The translations under genes were made by a program, and so were the position numbers. Shown piece after piece: positions 30,580 to 39,198 of a stretch of DNA of 39,198 nucleotides. How positions within the stretch are numbered: the stretch's first letter is position 1; each line of letters opens with the position of its first letter. Location: NCBI GenBank assembly GCA_947626115.1, contig CANQQX010000011.1:1-39198 (forward strand), in the 5' to 3' direction. Origin of the DNA: an uncultured Bacilli bacterium. GTDB lineage: Bacteria > Bacillota_I > Bacilli_A > RF39 > UBA660. The notes under the pieces were generated by a model, which saw nothing but the letters and a program-made list of their open reading frames with translations, searched no databases and was not told the DNA's origin.

Positions 30580-31194
30580 TTAATTTAATAATTTATTCAG
30601 TTCTTTTAAAGCTTGTAAAAAAGCTTCTTCTTTTTCATAACTAATAACTCTTACTTCTTTAATTTTAACTTGTTCATCTTTATTAACTAAGTCATTTAAA
30701 TTCACTTTTTTAACAACTAAATCATCTAACAATTCTTCTTTTTCATAATTTATGGCATATTTATTTTGTTTTTGTAATAACTCATCATAACTAATAATTG
30801 CTTTTTCTTCTTGATCCTTTTCATAAGAATCACAACTCATATTACCAGCTAATTTATCTTCTTGTAATTTTTTAGTTAGTCCTTCTAAATCTAAAAGTTC
30901 TCCTTCTTCATCATTATAGGCAAACTCTTCTTCATTATTTTTTTCATCTTTTTTTACCTCTTCATTATTCTTTATTTCGTTTATTATTTCTTCTTTTTTC
31001 TTATCATCATCATTTGGTTTATTTCCCATTGGTGGAAAAAAATCATCAACATCTAATGGATCATCTTTATTTATTTTAATAAAATAAATAAGAGTAACAA
31101 TTAATATTAATAAAGTGATAATAGCGATAAAAAATGTTATATCAACAAAACTTAAGCATTTAATAAAAGTATAAATGTCTTGTAAAAAATTCAT
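30580..31194 (-). CDS. Single-TM acidic membrane protein of unknown function
   Basis: 204 aa. One membrane segment (about residues 15-40, VDITFFIAIITLLILIVTLI) is followed by a cytoplasmic-type, highly charged Glu/Lys/Asp region, probably helical, with repeated ISYxE/NYEKEE elements (AIISYDELLQK, YAINYEKEELLDDL, RVISYEKEEAFLQAL). I do not recognise the family. The repeats look like short binding motifs. It heads an operon with mtaB; the GGTGAT-type ribosome-binding site and the promoter at 31289-31317 support the start. Confidence 0.75.
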   Translation of the reverse strand: MNFLQDIYTFIKCLSFVDITFFIAIITLLILIVTLIYFIKINKDDPLDVDDFFPPMGNKPNDDDKKKEEIINEIKNNEEVKKDEKNNEEEFAYNDEEGELLDLEGLTKKLQEDKLAGNMSCDSYEKDQEEKAIISYDELLQKQNKYAINYEKEELLDDLVVKKVNLNDLVNKDEQVKIKEVRVISYEKEEAFLQALKELNKLLN

Positions 31195-31216
31195 AAATAA
31201 TCACCACATTATTATT

Positions 31217-31312
31217 TTAACACTTTATGTATATAAAAATAAGTGTTAAACATCTGCTTTACACAAATATTAGCAAATGTTGACACTTATTATAGCATAT
31301 ATATTGACACTT
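31217..31312. promoter_or_regulatory. Array of four TTRACACTT half-sites around the mtaB-operon promoter
   Basis: Half-sites lie at 31217-31225 (+), 31241-31249 (-), 31280-31288 (+) and 31304-31312 (+). Within each pair the starts are 24 bp apart. The upstream pair flanks the -10 box; the downstream pair is inverted and could also form a hairpin in the 5' UTR. Confidence 0.55.
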
Positions 31313-31317
31313 AACAA
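31289..31317 (-). promoter_or_regulatory. Promoter of the membrane protein-mtaB operon
   Basis: -35 TTGTTA (31312-31317), 17-bp spacer, -10 TATAAT (31289-31294) with a TG extension (TGCTATAAT). Confidence 0.75.
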
Positions 31318-31319
31318 TA

Positions 31320-32573
31320 TTATTTAGTAATTACTTTATAAGGATTATCTATTGTACCATTACCAGTTACTTCGGTATTTTTTATTAAATTAATAACTGG
31401 TCTTACTCTTTCATAAGTACTTCCTGGTATAGTAGTTTTAATATTACCATTAGCATCCACTACAAACATATTAATAGATTTTTCTACCCCACTTGATGCA
31501 GTCATTGTATACCAAGCATCTTTAATATCAGGATTATACAAATAATAACTTTGATTTGGATTAGTAGGAGCAGCTCCGGCTAAAATAACTTCATCAATAG
31601 AAAGAATGCCAACATTATTTTTGAATGTATTACCTAAACAATTTAATGTAGGTATTTTATTAATCATAATTCTACTATAAGGTAAATAATTATTAGCATC
31701 ATCATGACTAACATCATTACAATAATTAGTTGTAGCTATATAATTAGTATAATTTCGTAAATTTTCTTGATGCCAGTTATCTAAAGCTGTACTAATATAA
31801 GAATCTTGATACAAAAATGATTCTGATTCTTCATTTTTATAATTAGCACTTTCACTTATAATATCATCTAATATCATTCTAACTGTACCATCACCATTGA
31901 TTCTAACAATACGCCAGGTAAGATTAGCAAAAGATACATAATTATTTTTTACATTACCCCGGAAATAATAACTAACACCAGAATCATCACTACTTTTAAT
32001 AAGTCCTTCATCATCTACGGCAGCTTCTTCGCCTACCTTAGATAAAGCATCATCAGAAGGATTAGTATTTTCTATTATAATATCTGCAAAAGTTTTTACT
32101 ACACCTACTTGGGGACGAATATTTAAAGATCCTTTTATATTGTCTTTTCCTTTATTAGTAATTTCAATAATATACTCTTTAGTTTCCATAGTATCAATAC
32201 TAACAAAATCAGTACTTATTTCATCACTACTATTTAATTTACCTTCAGTAACTAATTTATTATCTGAGATTATTTTATAAGTGCCTTCACCACGTACTTT
32301 CATAAAACCAATGTTATAATAATTAACTTTATCAGAAGCATTAGATACGGAAAATTTAATTGTCTCATTATTTTTTATATTAAAGCTTTTACCACTTATA
32401 TAATTAATAGATAATGCTCCATTTACTTCAATATCAGAATCTTTGATAACTTTATCATAAAATAGATAACCAACACCTAAAAAAGCAATAGCTATAATTA
32501 ATATACTAAGAAAAGATAAGCTTCTTTTATATCCTTTTTTCATCTTTAATTTGACTAAAATTGGCTCTTTCAT
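31320..32573 (-). CDS. Surface protein C, single-TM with shared C-terminal block
   Basis: 417 aa. The basic N-terminus (MKEPILVKLKMKKGYKR) precedes one membrane segment (about residues 18-40) and a first extracellular beta-type domain (about 45-150, resembling a camelysin-like/Ig-like fold by pattern only). The middle block has YYFRGNVKNNYVSFANLTWRIVRINGDGT, and the C-terminal block ends RVRPVINL...GNGTIDNPYKV, shared with proteins A and B. The function is unknown. Unlike A and B it has a consensus promoter with no homopolymer run, so it should be constitutive. No obvious terminator separates it from the next promoter. Confidence 0.8.
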   Translation of the reverse strand: MKEPILVKLKMKKGYKRSLSFLSILIIAIAFLGVGYLFYDKVIKDSDIEVNGALSINYISGKSFNIKNNETIKFSVSNASDKVNYYNIGFMKVRGEGTYKIISDNKLVTEGKLNSSDEISTDFVSIDTMETKEYIIEITNKGKDNIKGSLNIRPQVGVVKTFADIIIENTNPSDDALSKVGEEAAVDDEGLIKSSDDSGVSYYFRGNVKNNYVSFANLTWRIVRINGDGTVRMILDDIISESANYKNEESESFLYQDSYISTALDNWHQENLRNYTNYIATTNYCNDVSHDDANNYLPYSRIMINKIPTLNCLGNTFKNNVGILSIDEVILAGAAPTNPNQSYYLYNPDIKDAWYTMTASSGVEKSINMFVVDANGNIKTTIPGSTYERVRPVINLIKNTEVTGNGTIDNPYKVITK

Positions 32574-32595
32574 CTACCATCAATCCTCATAATTA

Positions 32596-32624
32596 ATTAT
32601 ATTAAATATCAAAAATGTTGTCAA
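32596..32624 (-). promoter_or_regulatory. Consensus promoter of surface protein C
   Basis: TTGACA (32619-32624), 17-bp spacer, TATAAT (32596-32601): a perfect sigma-A match, about 22 nt upstream of the ATG. Confidence 0.8.
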
Positions 32625-32633
32625 TTTAAACCC

Positions 32634-32660
32634 CAAAAAAATAAAAGAATTTCTTCTTCT
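32634..32660 (-). terminator. Probable terminator after dnaJ
   Basis: An imperfect A/T-rich stem followed by T8 on the minus strand at the end of the heat-shock operon. Confidence 0.5.
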
Positions 32661-33777
32661 ATTTTAATGCTTTTTCAAAATCTCTAAATTCTGGTTCACT
32701 TTCTAAATCCGTATCAGCAAGTTCACTAAGTAATTCTTTTTGTTTTCTTGAAAGTTTAGTAGGTATGATAACATTAATAACAACATACATATCTCCAGTA
32801 GTTCTACTACTTTCATTTTTAATACCTTTACCTTTTAATTTTAACTTAGTATAATTTTGGGTTCCGGGTTTTATTTCAATATATCCATTACCATTAAGAG
32901 TAGGTATTTCTTTTTTGCAGCCAAGGATAGCATCAGTAATGGTAACTGGTACTTCTAGGTAGATATCATCATCTTGTCTTTCAAAATATTTATGATCTGA
33001 TACACTAAATTCTAAATAAATATCCCCATTGGCACCACCATTAACACCAGCACCACCTTTACCAGAAAGTCGAAGTTGACTACCATTATCAACACCAGAT
33101 GGAATAGTTACAGTTAAAGTTTTATTCTTTTTTACTCTTCCTTCACCACGGCAAGTTGAACAAGTCTCTTTAAATGTTTTACCCGTACCACGACAGTTTG
33201 GACAAGTCTTTTGGGTTTGCATGATGCCAAATAAAGTTCTTTGTTCATCTCTTACAACACCAAGGCCACCACACATCGTGCATGTCGTCTCACCAAAACC
33301 ACCAGTACCATGGCATTCATCACATTCTTCAGTAACATTCACTTTTATATCTTTTTTACAGCCAAATACAGCTTCATCAAAAGTAAGATTAATACGCATA
33401 AGTAAATCATCACCGCGTCTTGCTCTACTTCGACCGCGCTCTCTTCCCCCAAAGCCAGAGAAAGATGAGAAACCGCTGAAACCACCTCCAAAGATACTTG
33501 ATAAGATATCATCTAAATCGATATCACCCATATCAAAGTTAGATGCTCCACCATTTTCAAAAGCTGCATGACCATATTGGTCGTATTGGGCTCTTTTATT
33601 TTTGTCTGATAAAACTTGGTAAGCTTCCCCAATTTCTTTAAATTTTTCGGCTGCACCAGGTTCTTTATTAACATCTGGGTGATATTTTTTCGCTAAAACT
33701 CTAAATGCACGCTTTATTTCTTCATCAGTCGCATTTTTTGATACCCCAAGAGTTTCATAATAATCTTTCTTATTCAT
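32659..33777 (-). CDS. dnaJ: Chaperone DnaJ
   Basis: 372 aa from ATG 33777, preceded by GGAAGTG; the frame also opens at GTG 33786 but that start is less likely. It has a J domain with HPD (KKYHPDVN), a Gly/Phe region ([16 protein letters not shown]), four zinc-finger repeats ([32 protein letters not shown]) and two C-terminal substrate-binding domains. It is the co-chaperone that stimulates DnaK ATPase. It overlaps the end of pepF by 8 nt, so it is co-translated with pepF rather than following dnaK directly. Confidence 0.97.
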   Translation of the reverse strand: MNKKDYYETLGVSKNATDEEIKRAFRVLAKKYHPDVNKEPGAAEKFKEIGEAYQVLSDKNKRAQYDQYGHAAFENGGASNFDMGDIDLDDILSSIFGGGFSGFSSFSGFGGRERGRSRARRGDDLLMRINLTFDEAVFGCKKDIKVNVTEECDECHGTGGFGETTCTMCGGLGVVRDEQRTLFGIMQTQKTCPNCRGTGKTFKETCSTCRGEGRVKKNKTLTVTIPSGVDNGSQLRLSGKGGAGVNGGANGDIYLEFSVSDHKYFERQDDDIYLEVPVTITDAILGCKKEIPTLNGNGYIEIKPGTQNYTKLKLKGKGIKNESSRTTGDMYVVINVIIPTKLSRKQKELLSELADTDLESEPEFRDFEKALK

Positions 33778-35572
33778 CTTTTTCACTTCCCATTAAATGG
33801 TCATACTCACTTATTAATTCATCCATAAATTTAATCGCGTTGTCAAATACTTCTGTTTTAGTCATATCAACACCCGCAACTTTAAGAGAATCAATTGGAT
33901 TTTTTGTACAACCTAATTTTAAAAATTCTAAATAATTATCTCTAACTTTAGTATTGCCTTCATAAATTTGATTAGCAAGATAGATGGCAGCGGCAAAACC
34001 AGTAGCGTATTGATAAACATAAAAGTCCATATAGAAATGTGGTATTCTTTCCCATTCATATTTGATTTCTTCATCAACTACTACATCATCACCAAAATAC
34101 TCTTTATTTAATTCTAAATATTTATCACTCATATTTTGGTAAGTCAATACGCCACCTTTTTCCGTATATTCATGAATATATAATTCGAATTCAGCAAACA
34201 TCGTTTGTCTAAAGATTGATGCTTTATACTTTTGTAATAAATCATCAATTATTTTAATTTTTTCGCATTTTTTATTACTATGATCAAGTAAATAACGACT
34301 TAATAATATTTCATTAACTTGACTAGCTACTTCTGCGACAAAAATACTATAATTATAATCTTGGTATTTTTGAGACTTACACGCATAGTAATAATGCATC
34401 GCATGACCAAGTTCATGAGCAAGAGTTGAAACATCATTAAGCAGTCCTTCAAAACTCATTAAGACATAAGGATGGGCATCATAACACGCTGTACAATAAG
34501 CTCCACCTCTTTTGCCAACATTATTACATGAATCTATCCATCTATTAGTAAAAGCATAAGATAAATCTTTAACATAAGTATCCCCTAAAGGTTTAGTTAT
34601 TTCTAAAACTAAATCTTTAGCTTCTTCATAAGTATATTTTTTATCATCTTTAATATCTATTTCGGCATAAGTATCATATAAATGCATTTCATCTATTTTT
34701 AATAATTTCTTTTTTAAATGCCAATATTTATATAAGCTAGGTAAATGTTTATGAATTGATGTAATTAAATTATGATATACTTTACTATCAATTTCATCAT
34801 GGAAAAGTGATGCTTCTAAACTATTTTTGTATTTACGAAGACGGGCACTAGTTACATTCTTTTCTACTTCATTTTTTAAAATAACCGCAAGAGTGTTTTT
34901 ATATTGGGCATAAGTTTTATATAATGAAGAAAATGCTTGTTTTCTGACATCTCTATCATTATGTCTTATATATATTGCATAATTACTTTCAGTAAGTTCT
35001 ACCTCTTTTCCATCAACCATAATACTATCAAAAGTAAAATCACTATCAGTTAAAGTACCCATTATTTCATCAGGGGCACTCATTAAATTAGCATAGTTAC
35101 TTAAAGCATTTTCAACATCTTTACTTAAAATATGTTCTTTAGCCCTGTATATTTGTTTTAAATTACGTTCAAATTCTTGTAATTCTTTTTTCTCACTTAA
35201 ATATTTTTCTACAACTTTATAATCACTTTCCATTAACTCTGGTACTATAAATGAAGTAGTTTCTAAATATTTAGTATATAAATTTTTAGCTAACCCAAAT
35301 AATTCTTGATATTTAGTATCTTTAGTATCAGCATCATTATTGATATGAGCATAGATAAATATCTTCTCTATTTTTCTTGATAAATTTATATCAAATGTTA
35401 ATAATTCTAATAAACTATCGGCACTATCTAAAATATGTCCAACATATTTAGTATATTTGGGTAATTCTTTTTCTATTTTTTTAATTTCTTTTAAACACTC
35501 TTCATCACTATTAAATAAATCTTTAGTATTCCATTTATATATATCTTTAAAATCTTTTCTTGTCTTTGCCAT
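33770..35572 (-). CDS. pepF: Oligoendopeptidase F
   Basis: 600 aa, normal for PepF (M3 family). The zinc motif HELGH is in [16 protein letters not shown], followed by the downstream Glu region ([16 protein letters not shown]). The N-terminal helical domain ([16 protein letters not shown]) and the C-terminal [17 protein letters not shown] region are typical. It hydrolyses oligopeptides in the cytoplasm. Its place between dnaK and dnaJ is unusual and makes it part of the HrcA-controlled operon. A hairpin without a T run separates it from dnaK. Confidence 0.96.
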   Translation of the reverse strand: MAKTRKDFKDIYKWNTKDLFNSDEECLKEIKKIEKELPKYTKYVGHILDSADSLLELLTFDINLSRKIEKIFIYAHINNDADTKDTKYQELFGLAKNLYTKYLETTSFIVPELMESDYKVVEKYLSEKKELQEFERNLKQIYRAKEHILSKDVENALSNYANLMSAPDEIMGTLTDSDFTFDSIMVDGKEVELTESNYAIYIRHNDRDVRKQAFSSLYKTYAQYKNTLAVILKNEVEKNVTSARLRKYKNSLEASLFHDEIDSKVYHNLITSIHKHLPSLYKYWHLKKKLLKIDEMHLYDTYAEIDIKDDKKYTYEEAKDLVLEITKPLGDTYVKDLSYAFTNRWIDSCNNVGKRGGAYCTACYDAHPYVLMSFEGLLNDVSTLAHELGHAMHYYYACKSQKYQDYNYSIFVAEVASQVNEILLSRYLLDHSNKKCEKIKIIDDLLQKYKASIFRQTMFAEFELYIHEYTEKGGVLTYQNMSDKYLELNKEYFGDDVVVDEEIKYEWERIPHFYMDFYVYQYATGFAAAIYLANQIYEGNTKVRDNYLEFLKLGCTKNPIDSLKVAGVDMTKTEVFDNAIKFMDELISEYDHLMGSEKDE

Positions 35573-35597
35573 ACATTTACCTTTCTCTTACAAAGTT

Positions 35598-35621
35598 AAG
35601 GTTCTAGTTATCTAGAACCTT
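35598..35621. other. Perfect 10-bp hairpin between dnaK and pepF
   Basis: AAGGTTCTAG/CTAGAACCTT with a 4-nt loop. In the direction of the operon it is followed by AACTTTG, not a T run, so it is probably an mRNA-stabilising or processing element or a leaky terminator. Confidence 0.7.
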
Positions 35622-35628
35622 ATACTTT

Positions 35629-37455
<1,827 letters not shown>

Positions 37456-37482
37456 TCATTTCCTTTCTTTTTTAGAGTATTA

Positions 37483-38019
37483 TTATTCACTAACTTTAAC
37501 CATTGCTGGTCTTATTACTTTATCATTAAATTTATATCCTTTTTGTAAAACATCAATGACTATACCTGCTTCCTTACCTTCTACTTTTTCAGTTAATACT
37601 GCTTCCATAAAAGTAGGATCAAATGCTTCATCTTGACATTTTATCTCACTTAACCCCTTATTCTCTAATTTAGTACGGAACTCACTATATATTAGTTTAA
37701 ATCCGCTTAAGAATTTAGATAATTCATCTTCTAAATTATCATTATCTTGCAAAATAGCTCTTTCAAAATTATCCAATGTACTTAATAATTCTTTTATTAT
37801 TCCTTCCCCTTCATATTTATACATTCTTGCTATTTCTTCATCATATCTTTTACGCATATTCTGCATTTCGGCAGATATTCTAAGTAATTTATCATTTAAA
37901 TCTCTTTTCTCTTCTTGTAATTTTTCTACTTCTTTATTTTTCTTTTCTTTCTTTGGATGCTTTTCTTCCTTTACTACACTATCCAAAGTTTCAATTTTTT
38001 CTTCACTATTTTCTTTCAT
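37483..38019 (-). CDS. grpE: Nucleotide exchange factor GrpE
   Basis: 178 aa. A charged N-terminus and long coiled coil (KEVEKLQEEKRDLNDKLLR, AEMQNMRKRYDEEI) precede the C-terminal beta domain with FDPTFMEAVLTEKVEGKEAGIV and the final VLQKGYKFNDKVIRPAMVKV. It releases ADP from DnaK. Its start overlaps hrcA by 14 nt. Confidence 0.97.
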   Translation of the reverse strand: MKENSEEKIETLDSVVKEEKHPKKEKKNKEVEKLQEEKRDLNDKLLRISAEMQNMRKRYDEEIARMYKYEGEGIIKELLSTLDNFERAILQDNDNLEDELSKFLSGFKLIYSEFRTKLENKGLSEIKCQDEAFDPTFMEAVLTEKVEGKEAGIVIDVLQKGYKFNDKVIRPAMVKVSE

Positions 38020-39022
38020 CTTTTCCCTCGATCTTATCTACCATATAATTAAGTAGTGATACAACTCTTTCATATTCCATTCTTTTAGGACCAATTATCG
38101 CAATTGTTCCTTCTTCTCCACCAGATTTATATTTCTTCTTTATAACGGTAACATTATCATCAAAATTAGAATCTTTACCAATATAAATTTGTAAATTTTC
38201 GCCACCATCTATATTACTAACCATTTCTTTAAATGAATCATCTTCTAGTTTTGATGCTATTCTTTTAATATCTTCCGTTGTTTCATATTCTGGTTCTTTT
38301 AAAAGATTAACTCTTCCGGATACATGCATATTAGTATTATGTTTTATAAAATCATTAAATGCATCATAGAAAATATTATAAACTGTTTCATAATCTTTAA
38401 TTCTTTTCGCAATAATTGGTTTTATTTCTAATTCCAATTTTTCTGCGACTTTGTTAATTGGAGTACCCACTAACATCTTATTGATCATTTCACTAGTTTT
38501 AACTATTTCTCCTACATCAGTATTAGTATCAAGAACAAATTGCTTATTTTCCACTATTCCTTTATCGGTACAAACAACCGCAATTATTCTTCTTTCATCC
38601 AAAGCGATAACATTTATTTGCTTAAGCAAATTATCGTTACTACTCTTACCTAATACAATTGATGTATAGTTAGTTAAATCACTAATAATTTCTAGACACT
38701 TACTAACTGCATCACTAACTTGTAAGTCATTATTAGAGAATATTGTTTGTAACTTTAACATATCTTCTCCAGTTAAATCTTTTGGCTCCATTAAATTCTC
38801 AACATAATAACGATACCCAAGTTCACTTGGAACTCTACCACTAGAAATATGATTTTTTTCAATGTAGCCCATATTTTCTAAGGCTACCATTTCATTTCTA
38901 ATCGTGGCACTTGAGCATTTTAACTTCTTACATAAAGAATTACTACCAACAGGTTTAATTGTTTTAACATAAGTTTCAACAATTTCTTTTAATAATGCTT
39001 TTTTCCTTTCATCCATAATCAT
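38006..39022 (-). CDS. hrcA: Heat-inducible transcription repressor HrcA
   Basis: 338 aa. The N-terminal winged helix includes LKEIVETYVKTIKPVGS and SSATIRNEMVALENMGYI, with the HISSGRVPSELGYRYYV segment, then a GAF-like dimerisation domain ending in EEGTIAIIGPKRMEYERVVSLL. It represses the operon by binding CIRCE dyads, and usually needs GroEL to stay active. Here the only visible GroEL is divergent and lies outside this operon. GGTGGTG precedes the start; the second Met at 39016 is also possible. Confidence 0.97.
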   Translation of the reverse strand: MIMDERKKALLKEIVETYVKTIKPVGSNSLCKKLKCSSATIRNEMVALENMGYIEKNHISSGRVPSELGYRYYVENLMEPKDLTGEDMLKLQTIFSNNDLQVSDAVSKCLEIISDLTNYTSIVLGKSSNDNLLKQINVIALDERRIIAVVCTDKGIVENKQFVLDTNTDVGEIVKTSEMINKMLVGTPINKVAEKLELEIKPIIAKRIKDYETVYNIFYDAFNDFIKHNTNMHVSGRVNLLKEPEYETTEDIKRIASKLEDDSFKEMVSNIDGGENLQIYIGKDSNFDDNVTVIKKKYKSGGEEGTIAIIGPKRMEYERVVSLLNYMVDKIEGKDERK

Positions 39023-39037
39023 CGCATCACCACCAAA

Positions 39038-39064
39038 TTAGCACTCGATAAATTCAAATGCTAA
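39038..39064. promoter_or_regulatory. hrcA: CIRCE-like operator, downstream copy
   Basis: TTAGCACTC-N9-AAATGCTAA, the 27-bp CIRCE layout with two changes in one arm. It lies between the -10 box and hrcA. Confidence 0.75.
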
Positions 39065-39068
39065 TTAC

Positions 39069-39097
39069 ATTATAATATTATGCTTAGCACTTGTCAA
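39069..39097 (-). promoter_or_regulatory. hrcA operon promoter
   Basis: TTGACA (39092-39097), 17-bp spacer, TATAAT (39069-39074): perfect sigma-A boxes. The -35 lies inside the upstream CIRCE-like dyad. Confidence 0.88.
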
Positions 39098-39111
39098 TAT
39101 ATGAGTGCTAA
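39084..39111. promoter_or_regulatory. hrcA: CIRCE-like operator, upstream copy over the -35 box
   Basis: TTAGCACTT-N10-GAGTGCTAA, one base longer in the centre than the standard CIRCE. Confidence 0.7.
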
Positions 39112-39130
39112 TTTTTAAAAGTTTTCTTAC

Positions 39131-39181
39131 TTGGACAAGTAAAAGCAATTATTATAAAAGCAGTTGCATTTACTTGTCCAA
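39131..39181. repeat. 18-bp inverted repeat upstream of the hrcA promoter
   Basis: Arms 39131-39148 and 39164-39181 match in 17 of 18 positions around a 15-bp loop. The left end (TACTTGGACAAGTA) is itself a 14-bp palindrome. There is no T run on either side, so it is not a standard terminator. Function unknown. Confidence 0.7.
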
Positions 39182-39198
39182 AATAAATTGCATTAAGT

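Overview
The window is an AT-rich, densely packed bacterial chromosome segment, most likely from an uncultured low-GC member of the Bacillota/Mycoplasmatota (RF39-like gut 'Mollicutes' or a related Bacilli lineage). The pointers are a CIRCE/HrcA heat-shock operon, an alanine T-box leader, a YlbJ/YlbL pair, short forms of SMC and AlaRS, and single-TM surface proteins. TGA is used as a stop (for example the ATGA junction at 25393-25396), so this is the standard bacterial code and not the Mycoplasma code. Every protein gene except the YlbJ-like one is on the minus strand.

Layout from right to left, which is the direction of transcription: hrcA-grpE-dnaK-pepF-dnaJ (39.0-32.7 kb) behind two CIRCE-like operators; a surface protein with a consensus promoter (32.6-31.3); a membrane protein plus mtaB (31.2-29.3); surface protein B (29.1-27.5); an operon of a radical-SAM DNA-metabolism protein, a DUF4130 protein and a divergent GroEL (27.3-23.8); tRNA-Ser(GCU); a DinJ/YafQ toxin-antitoxin pair; recD2; a 50-aa membrane protein; an AI-2E-type permease; an alanine T-box, nucleotide kinase and short alaS; three pseudopilin-like genes; ylbJ (+) and ylbL (-), divergent; a Fic protein with a striking operator; surface protein A; rnc-smc; an Rpn-type PD-(D/E)XK protein with a duplicated tail fragment; nusB, two HipA-like kinases, xseA and xseB; and a transglutaminase-like surface protein.

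The most notable system is a pair of paralogous surface proteins (A, 10089-11696; B, 27451-29124) whose promoters are built alike. A poly-G run sits inside the spacer between the -35 and -10 boxes, with 9 Gs and a 17-bp spacer at A, and 8 Gs and a 16-bp spacer at B. Upstream of both lie two 19-bp dyads with conserved arms. This is the architecture expected for slipped-strand phase variation of surface antigens, combined with a shared trans-acting regulator. Other unusual points are the chaperonin translationally coupled to the radical-SAM/DUF4130 module, two divergent HipA-like kinases inside the nusB-xseAB operon, an AlaRS lacking its C-terminal domain, and a 25-bp inverted-repeat operator at fic.
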